A stretch of DNA of 31,627 nucleotides from NCBI GenBank assembly GCA_051453625.1, contig JBOZIK010000001.1, positions 232,956,055-232,987,681 of the forward strand, read 5' to 3'. The notes under the pieces are model-generated. The model did not search any database. It was not told the DNA's origin and was given only the letters and a program-made list of their open reading frames with translations. The translations under genes were made by a program, and so were the position numbers. Below are positions 1 through 11,130 of the stretch, piece after piece. Position 1 is the stretch's first letter, and each line of letters begins with the position of its first letter. Origin of the DNA: Welwitschia mirabilis. Its lineage: Eukaryota > Gnetophyta > Gnetopsida > Welwitschiales.

Positions 1-1085
1 ATCACTAGATAAATTATGAGTTTAATTAGTTAGGATTTTTAACCCTTTAGCTTATCTTTACAACTTGTGTACTATCATTAATATAATTTCTTTACTTTTC
101 ATTCTTGAATTATTAAGTGCTATATTTTTTATATTAATGTTTGAAGTGGAAATTCAACTAGATTAGATAAGAAAAAGTGGCAGAGAAACATTGGAAGAAG
201 TACATAATAAAGTAATGTAGTGTGGAATATATCTACAATTTTTGAACTTAGCCTTGAGGAAGTTCTGCATAACAACTATTGAAGTATATGTCATAATTTG
301 GAGTAAAAAATTGCAGTGTTACTATATTTGAGTTGTAGTTTTGAACTTAATCATTTATGCACATTTTTCTTTGGTCAATATAAGGGGGTTATTGAAATAT
401 TTTGTCTTATGAAATTAATTGGTTTAACTTATTTGTAAGTATATTCAATTATTTTCTTAGAAATTTCTTGCATGAGAAATATGCTAATTTACAACCCTTT
501 CTCTAATCAAGTAATCATTATAACCTAGAAAGTGAAAAAAGGTCAGAAGGTCATGAATAATAAAGGAGCTGTGTAAATTTTAAAATCAATATGCCATGAA
601 GTTAGCATTGCAATAAAGGTGATTAAGTATCTCACTTAACATAAAGAGAAGTTATATGAATCCTGAGATTGATGATATCATTGGCCTTGAATAAACTCTG
701 TAAACTTATTTTTTGAAGAATAATGGTGTAAAGCTAAAGGCAAGCCTATACTAACTACTTCCAATATGAAGGTAATTAAGAAGAACTTCCAATATGAACT
801 ATGTAACAAGATTATCAAAATTAAGGAAGAGGAATATGGCTTTATATATCTACTATGGAGTGCTTAGTAAGATGATATAATTCATGTTGTAAATGAAGAT
901 ACCAATTACAATTTAAATTGCAAAATTAATCTTTAGAAAGATTGTGAAGCTTTGTATGTTTGTAAAGGAAACTTTTCATACATTTTGTGGAGAATATTTT
1001 TAAGATTAATATGATACAACCAATTTATAGAAGTACCAAGAGATAAAAGAAGATGTTAATTAGTGAAGACTTGATATTTTAACAA
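1..1085. other. Unrecognised A+T-rich DNA
   Basis: I see no open frame, RNA gene or clear repeat here. Because the right edge (1086-1130) resembles the end of a Ty3/gypsy polyprotein followed by a purine tract, this stretch could be badly decayed integrase-side sequence on the plus strand. I could not recognise any integrase or chromodomain motif in it, so that is only an inference. Confidence 0.4.
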
Positions 1086-1106
1086 GTTTTGAGGATGAAA
1101 CTTCTT

Positions 1107-2017
1107 AAGAAGGTGAGAAACATCACATCCATATTTTTACTTTTCTTATAAAATTTGCAAAGGTTATGTTTAATGAAATATTTAGAAAAGACTGAATTAT
1201 TTTAAAACCATTAACTAATATAAATATTATTTTCTTGAGATGCTATCATATTAGATTGTTGTATGAGTATCTTTTGATTAAAATATTGCATATAATCTTC
1301 AAATGTTCTTATGATGGTAATGATTTCTTTTATTTACTTGTACACATCTTAAATATTATACTTGATTAAATGTAAATTATGGAGTCTTATTATTTATCTT
1401 TTTCCTCATTATTAAGATTAAATATGAAGCATTATTTTTTTATATATTATTAAAGCACTCAGTAGTTAGGCAATCCTTTATAAGATATTATGAAATTCCC
1501 TTTACCATTAGCTCATGTTATGTCCTTTCATATTCTTAAGTTTTATCACCTTACTTATGTTCTCTCACTTTAAATAGAGTCCTTCCTTCCTCAAGTCTAG
1601 TTTATCTTTTTAAAACAATCTTGCCTTAAAATATTGAAGCTTAGGAGGTCTAGGAGCTCTGAAAACTTGGAAGATCTTCAAATAGTAAACATATACAGGT
1701 ATGGTTCTATACTTTCATACTTTCTTGTTGGTCCTTTCTTATGCATTCTATATTGAGATCATCATGTGTATATTCCTATAAGTTGAATGTTAAATCATGT
1801 GATACTTAATAAGGCTAAATTCTATTTGATACATGTCTTATCTTCATTTGGCTTTTATACTCGATGTCTTAACGTTATTTATTCTTGGTATGAGTTGATA
1901 GTTCATGATTAATCCTTATCGTGTTCATCTTCTTGTCATACTATTAAAATATATGGTTTGAGTTGATATCTTATGGTCACACCTTATCTTAGTTTCTTGA
2001 CATTGTTATGTTTAAAA
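1107..2017 (+). repeat. Possible 3' LTR of a decayed Ty3/gypsy element
   Basis: At 1086-1106 the plus strand reads as FEDETS followed by a stop, then a purine tract (aagaaggtgagaa, 1107-1119) and acatcacatcc. Many plant Ty3 chromoviruses end in this order: an acidic FEDE-type C-terminus, a polypurine tract, then an LTR starting with TGT(A/C)ACATCC. About 450 bp downstream, 1569-1579 reads tttaaatagag, followed by pyrimidine-rich sequence, which suits a U3 promoter and start site. I found no second LTR copy and cannot fix the right end. The terminal TG would have to be mutated. Low confidence. Confidence 0.3.
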
Positions 2018-2026
2018 CTTATGATT

Positions 2027-2207
2027 TCCACAAATCATCGAATGAGACAGTGGACTTCACAGATCACCAAATAAGATAGTGAAGTGAGAATCTCAAAAAT
2101 CACCAAATGAGGCAGTGGAGATATTATATTTGTCACAGATCACTAAATGAGGCAATGGGATTTACAGATCATCAAACAAGGCAGTGAATTTAATGATATT
2201 TAAGGCT

Positions 2208-2250
<43 letters not shown>

Positions 2251-2350
2251 TACATTTATGAGAATCACAAATAGCCGAATGAGTAGTGGACTTCACAAAT
2301 TACCGAATAAGGCAGTGGAATTTATAGATCGTCAAACAAGGCAGTGAAGT
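2027..2350. repeat. Degenerate tandem repeat, about 28-bp unit
   Basis: Eight imperfect copies follow the pattern cacagatcaccRaatRaggc + agtgga. Spacing varies, and some copies carry inserted sequence such as gagatattatatttgt. Five copies lie before 2200 and three after 2260. Both blocks end with the variant atcatcaaacaaggcagtgaa or atcgtcaaacaaggcagtgaa, so a several-unit segment appears to have been duplicated as one piece. A TA/CA microsatellite separates the blocks. No coding reading is evident. Confidence 0.75.
2208..2250. repeat. (TA)n(CA)n microsatellite
   Basis: A run of alternating TA changes to CA dinucleotides between the two blocks of the 28-bp tandem repeat. It is likely length-variable. 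Confidence 0.9.
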
Positions 2351-2508
2351 GATTGAGATATTTTAATATATATAATATTATTGTTCATAACCATAAGGTT
2401 GATGTTTGTAATATATATTATTCCTCTTAAAGTATTTATTTGTCTGCCTATCTTAACTCTCAAAAATCCTTGTCAAATTACTTATTATTGCCTAGACCAT
2501 ACTAGGAG

Positions 2509-3245
2509 NNNNNNNNNNNNNNNNNNNNNNNNNNNNNNNNNNNNNNNNNNNNNNNNNNNNNNNNNNNNNNNNNNNNNNNNNNNNNNNNNNNNNNNNNNNN
2601 NNNNNNNNNNNNNNNNNNNNNNNNNNNNNNNNNNNNNNNNNNNNNNNNNNNNNNNNNNNNNNNNNNNNNNNNNNNNNNNNNNNNNNNNNNNNNNNNNNNN
2701 NNNNNNNNNNNNNNNNNNNNNNNNNNNNNNNNNNNNNNNNNNNNNNNNNNNNNNNNNNNNNNNNNNNNNNNNNNNNNNNNNNNNNNNNNNNNNNNNNNNN
2801 NNNNNNNNNNNNNNNNNNNNNNNNNNNNNNNNNNNNNNNNNNNNNNNNNNNNNNNNNNNNNNNNNNNNNNNNNNNNNNNNNNNNNNNNNNNNNNNNNNNN
2901 NNNNNNNNNNNNNNNNNNNNNNNNNNNNNNNNNNNNNNNNNNNNNNNNNNNNNNNNNNNNNNNNNNNNNNNNNNNNNNNNNNNNNNNNNNNNNNNNNNNN
3001 NNNNNNNNNNNNNNNNNNNNNNNNNNNNNNNNNNNNNNNNNNNNNNNNNNNNNNNNNNNNNNNNNNNNNNNNNNNNNNNNNNNNNNNNNNNNNNNNNNNN
3101 NNNNNNNNNNNNNNNNNNNNNNNNNNNNNNNNNNNNNNNNNNNNNNNNNNNNNNNNNNNNNNNNNNNNNNNNNNNNNNNNNNNNNNNNNNNNNNNNNNNN
3201 NNNNNNNNNNNNNNNNNNNNNNNNNNNNNNNNNNNNNNNNNNNNN
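2509..3245. other. Assembly gap, 737 N
   Basis: This is unknown sequence. Long translated frames that cross it are artefacts of reading N as open. Confidence 0.99.
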
Positions 3246-3854
3246 GGAAATCTGGAGTAAATGCTAAAGTGGGCATATGCATGTGGAGGATCTTTGATGT
3301 AGTGTTTATGAAAAATCTTGCTGAATAATTGAGATTCTTATTTGTCACAATACTTGGTGTCATATGCCTTCATTTCATGACAATGCAATATGTATTTATG
3401 TTTAATGTTCCTTGTTTGTGATGTGAGATAAACTCCATTCTATTATATGTATGATCTGCCTTTTATGAAGTCTACTTTGAGGATTCATACTATATTGAAT
3501 ATTGCATATTTTTCTTGAAGATTCTTGCAATGAAACATGAAAATCTAAGTACATTTTCTTCATGCCTTTCTTGAGGAACTTTATTTGAAATATCGAATCT
3601 TTAGTTGTATATGATACCTTGAAAATGCATGGAATAGTAATTTTAAAATATCTTGTCTTGAATTATCTTTTTTTAAAAGCATGGAGCTGGCAATTTATTT
3701 ATGCATCAGTTACAAATTTTTTTTAAAAATTTATAGTGTATTAATAAGTGTTAAATATTGGTATCATGCCTTGATTATAGTAATAATATTTATTTAATAT
3801 TATTGATTTAACAAGTAAGAAACATAAGTTTTGCTCCCTATCATTTAATTATTT
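3246..3854. other. A+T-rich DNA, nothing recognised
   Basis: No coding stretch, RNA gene or strong repeat was found between the gap and the local duplication that follows. Confidence 0.5.
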
Positions 3855-3979
3855 TTATATTAAATAAATCTACTAAGGAGTATTAGTAATTATTTAAATA
3901 CTAACTTAATTGAATAAGTTTTAAAGAGCATTAAAATTTATTTAATAAATGTTATAAATAAATATGTTAAGGGCATTAG
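3855..3979 (+). repeat. Local direct duplication, copy 1
   Basis: This copy pairs with 4155-4277, about 300 bp away. The shared core is (gg)(a/c)(g)tattagtaattatt, then taaatactaa, then ttttaaagagcatta, in the same order and spacing in both copies, with scattered substitutions. It contains the phrase aagggcattagt near its end, which recurs at 4180. It is a local segmental duplication, or two copies of one small non-coding repeat. Confidence 0.65.
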
Positions 3980-4154
3980 TTTGAGGTCCCATTCATTTTA
4001 GGCAAAAATTAATGTGGTTGTTTCTTGAAATCTATAATCTGAGTGTGAATTTGGAATATTGGAATTATGCCTCAAATGTAGATTTTATGTTCATTTATTA
4101 AAATAAAACTTCAAGAAAGGTTTATGTGTCTCCATTCTCCTCTCAAAAATCATT

Positions 4155-4277
4155 TTAATATTATAATAAATAGTCTTAATAAGGGCATTAGTAATTATTT
4201 TAAATACTAATTTAAATAATTTTTTAAAGAGCATTAATAAATATTTAAATACCATTATAATAGTTTGAATGGCATTG
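4155..4277 (+). repeat. Local direct duplication, copy 2
   Basis: This is the second copy of the 3855-3979 segment. A 70-codon minus-strand frame overlaps it (4091-4303), but that frame is low-complexity, rich in Lys/Ile/Asn, and reads through repeat sequence, so I do not treat it as a gene. Confidence 0.65.
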
Positions 4278-4469
4278 TAAAATAACATTATGGCATTAGA
4301 CAATTCATAACTAGGAATGTTATTAAAGGGGTATTATAAAAATGGTCCATTATAGAGCACTTGAGGGCTCACTATTAATATGTTACAAAGATTTGATTAC
4401 TAGAGGTGTAACATACAAATTTGAATCACTTGTAATACATTATAAATATGGACATCACTTAAAATAAAT

Positions 4470-4545
4470 GTCATAAGTTGGTATTGAACCCTAGTCTCCA
4501 TCATAATACATGAGCTTCCTCACCACTATGATGGCCTTATCAAAT
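4470..4545 (-). mobile_element. tRNA-derived SINE head (A and B boxes)
   Basis: On the minus strand an A-box-like stretch (ggccatcatagtggtgagg, from 4536) is followed 31 nt later by a B box, ggttcaatacc (4490-4480), close to the consensus GGTTCRANNCC. The spacing is that of a tRNA D-loop to T-loop. The flanks do not complete a tRNA cloverleaf, so an RNA polymerase III promoter of a SINE is more likely than a tRNA gene. The SINE body would run toward lower coordinates. Its end and target duplication were not found. Confidence 0.5.
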
Positions 4546-5287
4546 AATATACAAAAGAAATACCTCACTATAATTGCTACCAAACTTGCTCAAGTTTTCC
4601 TTCTAAATCCATACATAATTCTTCATTGCTACTATGATTGGAGCCTATATTCGTATTATGGATGCTTATACTTCTTAGTCATGTAGTGCATTTAAGTTTT
4701 CCCTTATCCTTGCTACATAAAGCTATCCATCTCCTATAGTAGTAGCTTCATAAAAGAACTGTGTTTTGCTAAATTGAAGAAAAATGACCACACACTAGAG
4801 GAGTGGTGACCTATAAAATGGAGAAAATTTGAACATTCTTTCTATGATTTCCTTTAGACCTTCCTTAACATCCTCCTCTTCACACAACATTCTTTATTCC
4901 CCCTTACTTCCAGTGTGTGCATTATTATTCTTGCAAACTATAATAACTTCCTTCTTAAGTGCCTAACCTTTAAGCCTATCTACTGATCAAGTTTTATATT
5001 AGATCATTTTTGGATCAACTTTATCTGAAAACACTTGCTTCATTCCTGTTGTATAATATCTCCTCATGACAAACTTCTTCTATTTTCTCTATGGTTATTC
5101 CTCTTTAATTTTCACAATGCTTAACCTCTTTTACAAAAGCTAAATTGCCAGAAATGCTTTCCAAATTCCTTTCAATTCTTGTGAGACTTGATTAATGATT
5201 CCATTCCCTATGTATTTCGACAATCATGTTGAAGCCTTTTTCCATTTTTGATATAGTGCATCATCTTCTACTACATACCCTTCCTCC
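4546..5287. other. Non-coding, unrecognised
   Basis: A+T-rich with several pyrimidine-rich runs on the plus strand. I saw no supported gene. The reverse strand at about 4893-4906 has a short purine tract (aagtaaggggg) that could be an old polypurine tract, but nothing around it confirms an LTR. Confidence 0.4.
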
Positions 5288-5446
5288 TGCATAATGTGCT
5301 TTTCTCACTATGCATATCTCTTAGTTTTTACATGCATCTATCTTTTGCTTCGCATACCCTCTTCCCTACAATGCATCTCTTTCATTGACATGTCTCCTTT
5401 TCACCATGTGATTCCCCCTACTGCTTGCATTTTTCCTCATTTGCAC
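5288..5446. repeat. Degenerate ~20-bp periodic TGCAT array
   Basis: TGCAT or a near variant (cgcat, tgtct, tgtga, tgcac) recurs at 5288, 5311, 5333, 5351, 5372, 5391, 5407, 5426 and 5442, an average spacing near 19 bp. Each is followed by pyrimidine-rich sequence like ctctttc or ctatctttt. This looks like an eroded minisatellite. The 64-codon plus-strand frame over it (5294-5488) is explained by the array and is not called as a gene. Confidence 0.5.
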
Positions 5447-5814
5447 CTTCCTTCGATACTATACTACATCTTATCATTTAATATCTAGTCTTTTACCTCC
5501 TATGTAAGCCTTACCTTTTTCATTCATCTTGTTTGTGTAACCTATAATTATTTCTCCAGATGCTGATGCGTGCACTCTTAGTCAGTGTTTTTATTTCTTT
5601 GATCTTTTAGATTGCATATACTTTTAAGTGCTTTGTCTTTAAATTAATTCTTTTTCTTGGGTACTAGTAATCTTCTTTTCAACCACATTCTTCCTCTTGC
5701 TACTGATCTGAAATGTTAACTATGCCTTACTGGTTGGAATCTTCAAGCATTTTTTAGGAAACCAAGTATTGTTGTTACTCTTTTATTGTTTCCAATTCAA
5801 AAACTTTATAGATT

Positions 5815-5890
5815 AAAAGGTTAGCCAAATTGGTCATTAAACTATTTAGTAAGAAGGAGGTTACTAGTTCAAGTTCTAGTGTAAGTGTGA
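5815..5890 (+). mobile_element. tRNA-derived SINE head (A and B boxes)
   Basis: ttagccaaattggt (5821-5834) matches an RNA polymerase III A box. agttcaagttc (5866-5876) lies 31 nt beyond it and matches a B box apart from its first G and one late base. The spacing is the same as in the minus-strand head near 4500. The following sequence (ctagtgtaagtgtgaatc) is not tRNA acceptor-like, so a SINE is favoured over a tRNA gene. The body seems unrelated to the 4500 copy, suggesting a different SINE family. The 3' end is uncertain, probably before 6000. Confidence 0.5.
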
Positions 5891-6849
5891 ATCTTTTTAT
5901 CTTGTTAAAAATAATGAGAACATCAAATGTAAATATGTGTATAAATTAGGTGCTTATACATTTAAATATTAATCTTGATTGAAGTTAATTAAATTCAAAC
6001 TTATAATTCCATTCTATAATTTTAACCTTTAGAAGTAAAACCTTACTATCTAAACTTTGGGAATTATGAATATTATGTTTTAGCCCTTTTTATTAAAATT
6101 TGACATTCTTTATGAAATAGTATTACACACTTTAATTAAACTTTTTTATATACAATCTTAGGTATAATGCCTGAAAAAAACCTATATGAGAGTTATGAAA
6201 ATTAAAAAAATTATTTAATAAAATATTGAGTTCATCTTAAATTTTAGTAATAAATTAAGAAACTAAGTCTTATTTCATCTCTAACTTATTCATTTAGGGG
6301 CTTTCACTTTTTGGAATTAGAGTGTCAAGTTTATGCAGATTTTTAACTTCAAAAATTTGGAGTATTACAATAAACTTTTACTTTACTTTTGATATTATTA
6401 AATAAAATGTTGAAGTTTCTGATGTTTTTATGTTTTATTTACTATGTCCTATGATGTTTATATCATCATACTTTTATGATTATTTGTATTATTGCTTTAT
6501 ATGTTATATTATTTATAAGATGAGCATTTAGATACAAAACCATCCACTTGAGCTATAGACATTTTAATTATTAGTCTACAAGGCTTAGCAAATGATGTAA
6601 TTCCTCACCATTAGGCAAGAGATGAATGTCATTAGTTATTCTAATAATAGGTTTGACACCATACTCCATTGATGAGCATCTTGATTATTAGTAGGCTTTA
6701 TTCCTCTTATCATCATCACTTACATGAGATGTATAAGAAGACTAGTTAGGGGATGCGATGAATCCTAAATTTTTAAGAAAATAAGATATTAATAATCATT
6801 ATTTTACATTACTTTACCATTATATTTAAAGGTATTTTTATACTTTTTA
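5891..6849. other. A+T-rich DNA, nothing recognised
   Basis: The first tens of bases may be SINE body. The rest shows no gene, LTR or strong repeat that I could identify. Confidence 0.4.
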
Positions 6850-7153
6850 GGTGGTAAGGATATCAAACACTTAATGAGTTTAAAACAATGCATTATGATC
6901 TAGCTTAAGGCTCTTCATAATGAGTATGACCAGAAGATCGAGATTGAGGGTGAAAATGTGCATCATGGAGTACTACTTCAACCTAGTAGCTCTATAGATG
7001 GTTCATAGTCCTTTTTACATCATCATATCTCATCCACTTACATTGTTGATGTAATGATTTTGACTTATTTTAATGCTAGATGCATTATATTGGATGACAT
7101 CAAAGCCATTTATGACAACAATACCTTAGAAAATTACATTCTAGAAAATCCAT
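6850..7153 (+). pseudogene. Short coding-like relic, unidentified
   Basis: The plus-strand frame starting at 6850 stays open for about 100 codons apart from two in-frame TAG codons, then ends at TAA (7153). Both TAG codons could be deaminated CAG. The local base composition is less A+T-rich than its surroundings. Parts of the translation look protein-like (LKALHNEYDQKIEIEGENV). I recognise no family. It may be a fragment of a transposon gene or an old exon. In such A+T-rich DNA several more stops would be expected by chance, which is the only argument for it. Confidence 0.25.
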
Positions 7154-10100
7154 AATATATACATTACTACTCATTTTTAAGTTAGAATTGATGTTTTCAT
7201 GTACTATAATCTAGAAGAGAAAAAATTATATTAAATTAATTTTTGAAAGTTTAAGGAGTTATTTCTCAAACTATATATGGTACTATAGTATTACTTGCAT
7301 GAGTAAAATGGCATTGTAGTACCATATGATAGTTAAATAAGACATGAATCACATATAGAGATGTGATGGTTTTGGTAATTCCCAAGCTTGAAACTAGTCC
7401 AAGTGAATCTATAAAGATTTTCCTCAATGCTAAAACTCATATAACAACATTATTATACCAAATTTATGTCATTTTAATGCAAGTCAAGCCATTTTCAAAT
7501 GGCAGAGGAATATTTTCATTTTTCTCATATTTCTTCACTTCTAAGTTGATCTTCTCTCTATTTTAGCTCTTAAAGCCTTCTACATTTTGCATTCTCATCT
7601 GTCTATATTACAAGCATCTAATTTTAGTCTTTTATATTCCTTTATATCCTATTTTTCATTACCTTTTATTTTATTTTCATCCATCCAAAGAGAATTACAG
7701 GAATAGAGAAGTGCATTTGAATGGGTGATGTAGGAGAAGGAAAAGGCATTAAATCTTGTAGTAAATTAGACTGAATACTAATGGAAAGGGCTATGATTTT
7801 ATTCAAAACTAATAAGTGTTATTTTCCTCATGTTTTTATGCTTTTGATTACTTGATTTATGTGTTTTTGTCATGCTTTTATTTTAATTTAATTAGGCTTG
7901 TTATAACATGTTGCATAACTAGTGCTAATTGGCTTCTTATACATTAAGTACCTATTATAACATACTATAATTTTTTATAATTGATCATAATATTTAAATA
8001 AATCATGTTTTTTATTTTTCTTCTTCTTTTTTCCTCTAGTTTCTCATTTTTCTAGTACATTTTCTCATGATTCCACTTTTCTTCTTAAGTAAATAATGAT
8101 GAATTTCTATTTTATACTTTCTAATAATAGTAGATTAATTTTTAAATAGGTTATTTACATTTTTTCAAATTAAAATTATTTATTTTTACATGAATTATTC
8201 TTTCTTCTTTTTCCTCTTCTCAAAATTAAGGTAGACTAATAAATTTCAATGCTTATTTTGACCGTAACTCTTTTTCTGCAACTTTAATGGTTCTAAACAT
8301 TTATTAGTATCTTCTACTCTTGATTTAGAAACTTTCAGTCTAACAAGTTAGAAGTCAAATTTGGCCTTTAAAATCCCTTTTCTAGCCATGTATAGTCAAT
8401 GTTGCAATTTTACTTGAAAAAGTTCAAAACTGTGAAATCTTATTTTTCTTATTTTTGCATAGTGATTTTATTTATCATTATTGATTTATTTTCAAATATT
8501 TAACATCGTATCTTATACTATTTATTGATTACTTTCTGAATATGTGATCCATTATTTCTCAAGTTTTATAGTTTTCTTAATATGCTTACTCAAAATAGGG
8601 TTAATTATAATTTTTGTAGTCTTTTTAGATGAACTATTTCTATTGGTTTATATCGATTCTACTTGATCTTAAATATTTGGTAACGGAAATGTTTTTTATG
8701 ATATGTTTTGAGTATCTTAACACTTCTAAGAATTTATAAGTCCATTCTCTTGAATTGTCTCTCTCCCTTTTTTCTCTCTTCTTTATTTTATCTCTTTCTA
8801 TTAGTTAAAATATATTGAAATTGACTAATTGTCACTTTGATTTAATAAAAATTCATATGTTGATTTGTATCAACTACCTATATCTAGAACCTAATGTATA
8901 TTTTTTGATGCTTTTATAAATCCTTTTATAATAAGTAAAGAATTATCTTTCAAGTCAAATGCATTGAAATTTAGTGAAAATCTTGTTAAAGTTAAATGAT
9001 TTGCTATGTTAATTTGAAACATTTTTCTGTTTAAGTATTATCTTTTGATTATTATTTTTTGTAAATTTTGTATAGAATAAAATTTATGTTTGAATTAGTT
9101 AATTACATTCATGTTATATGAATTCAAGTAATGAATGTTTCAAGAATAAATATTTTTATATGAAAATGACTTTGGTAGCTTTGATTATTTAAATTCTCTT
9201 ACTTGGTTATTTGAGTTATATATAATTTTTATCATCATAATAAATGTTTAAAAATTATTTATTTTTGTTTTATTGTATTTTCACTTTCATATCTTATAGA
9301 ATTATGCTTTTACACTCATAGTCCTTTATGATAATTGTAAGTCACGTGTTGTAATTACTTATATGTCACATGAAAGAAATAGTTGTTTTATCATCTAAAG
9401 TAATATTTAATAAGATAATATTAATAATTTTATATGAATTCATGTCAAGTGTTCCATTTCTTTAATACTCATGTGCTTTCATTATATATGTAGTTTGACA
9501 CAAGAGACTTCTTTATGCTTTAATTTGAATTATTTACACTTGATTTTCTTTCTTTGAATTAAATTATTATGTTAAGTACATGTTTATGTTTGTGAATTCT
9601 TAGAGCGTGATCTCCATGTTTTAAAAATTGGGTTTTTCCTTCATTCATTTATAAAGAACACTTTCATAATACTTTTTTATTTTCTTTACTCACCTTGGTA
9701 TAATAACATGTTATGTTTTTCTCCTTTAACCTTAAGTAATGATGGATTATATGCTTTGAAAGTAAATGTTACATGTAGAGATAAAAAATTAAAAATAAAA
9801 GAATGAAAATAAAAGAAAATTAAATTGTATTTTAAAAAATCATAAGTCTATGAAAGCCATCTACACATAGTAAGGTGTACTTAACATGACTTTTTAGGGT
9901 ATAACACTATGTTGAAACCAGGCTAAAGATAAGTTACAAAATGGAAAAAACTAAAACCTATAACCAAAAGTCCATTACTTCAAGATTAATGGTTAATTTA
10001 ATAGGAAAACATTTAAAAGAAAAACATTAACACGTAGGTTAATCTACTAGCTATTACATTTTTCCTGACATAACTACATAAATGTTATGGAAATTCATGA

Positions 10101-10859
10101 ATGCATAATGTTGATGTTATGGATTAATGTAAAAGAATTCAAAAGTAAGATGATCATAAATAAAATAATTAAGATAAAGTACATGACATTATTATTCTAA
10201 ATGGAAGGGCTATTAGTTCCCAAAAATCATTGAAAGAAAAAGTTTTAGTACATTAACTTCAAATGTGGATCTAATTACCAAATAAAAATAACAAAAGCTT
10301 AAAAAATTGTTATTAAAAAAAGTGTATTAAAGAAACTAATTGAAACTAAAAATAAAAGACAAAATCCTCTTAGGATATTTTAATATTTTTTAAACTATCC
10401 AAGGAACAAAACTACTTTAGAAAGGTGGGTTCTCTAATCACTCTATGCTTTACTATGATGTTCAACAAAGAGAATATACTAATTCTTCTTGTATTTTCTA
10501 TTATATATTTGATAAGGAGGATATATTAGTAATGGTTCATAAGGAAAAAAACACAAAACTAGATCAAGTCCATCTAACCAACATTAAATAAGTTGTAAGA
10601 GGTAACTTACCTCTAAATACACTTTCTCCACTTATATCTAAATCTTGAGTGTTAGGTATTATAAAATGTTAGCTTTATTTAAAGGAAAAAAGAAATTTTT
10701 AATCATGTGTTTTGCATCATAAAGTTTTTAATAAAAAAAATATAGTAAATCATGCATCAATGTAAATGTCTCCATCAAAAATTCTTGTAAGGAGGAAGAT
10801 ATAGGTCTTACTGAAAATGGTTTACTTATAACTAAGAAAGAAGTAAGAAAGAAGTAATG
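7154..10859. other. Long non-coding stretch, unrecognised
   Basis: About 3.7 kb with no supported gene. The plus strand is T-rich from roughly 7560 to 9700 and A-rich afterwards. A pyrimidine tract lies at about 8757-8801 (ctctctccctttttt...). A 67-codon plus frame at 7363-7566 is weakly hydrophobic, has no family resemblance and is not called. The right end may include the 3' tail of the minus-strand LINE whose zinc finger begins at 10860, but I found no poly(A) that marks it. Confidence 0.45.
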
Positions 10860-11130
10860 GAGGATTTTATAAATTCATGATCATTCACTTTGAGTATATC
10901 TATAATTATAAAAGTATGAATGAAATTTTCTTCATCTTTGCAAATAGGACATCAAACATTAAAAACACTTAAATGTTAAGCCTAATCCCAAGTAGTAATA
11001 CTTGTTGTAAATAATACCAGCTATGATGTTAATATTTTAAAAAAGAGTGAGCTTTTTAATAGACTTTTAAGTCTAAGAAGCCATTAGTGTTTTGTCTTTT
11101 TTATCTTCTATTTCCTATTGCATGACTTAT
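10860..11130 (-). pseudogene. LINE C-terminal zinc-finger (zf-RVT) relic
   Basis: Reading from 11130 downward, the frame gives LLRLKSLLKSS..., then about 40 residues on, CPICKDEENFIH (CPIC at 10951-10940). C-x2-C-x7-H is the spacing of the zinc-finger-like domain that follows reverse transcriptase in plant L1-type LINEs. The final Cys is replaced by Ile. In-frame stops are TAG, TAA and TGA codons that could come from Gln or Arg codons by deamination. The sequence breaks exactly at the LTR edge of element B. The upstream part of the same LINE resumes at 20545, and once B is removed the distance from the RT FIDD motif to CPIC is about 430 codons, as expected for an L1-type ORF2. Confidence 0.7.

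Noticed and set aside
1620-1705. aggagctctgaaaacttgg...acag followed by gtatgg, looking like an exon end and splice donor
   Set aside because: A single donor-like site without an open exon or acceptor is weak. The stretch is better explained as the transcribed part of a possible LTR.
2381-3363. Long frames on both strands across 2509-3245
   Set aside because: They are open only because N was translated as X. The real flanking codons are short and show no family.
4091-4303. 70-codon minus-strand frame
   Set aside because: Overlaps the local 125-bp duplication. Composition is Lys/Ile/Asn-rich, as expected from random A+T-rich DNA.
6500-6560. Minus-strand tagctcaagtgg resembling a tRNA or SINE A box
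   Set aside because: No B box occurs at the expected distance of about 31 nt, and no cloverleaf can be formed.
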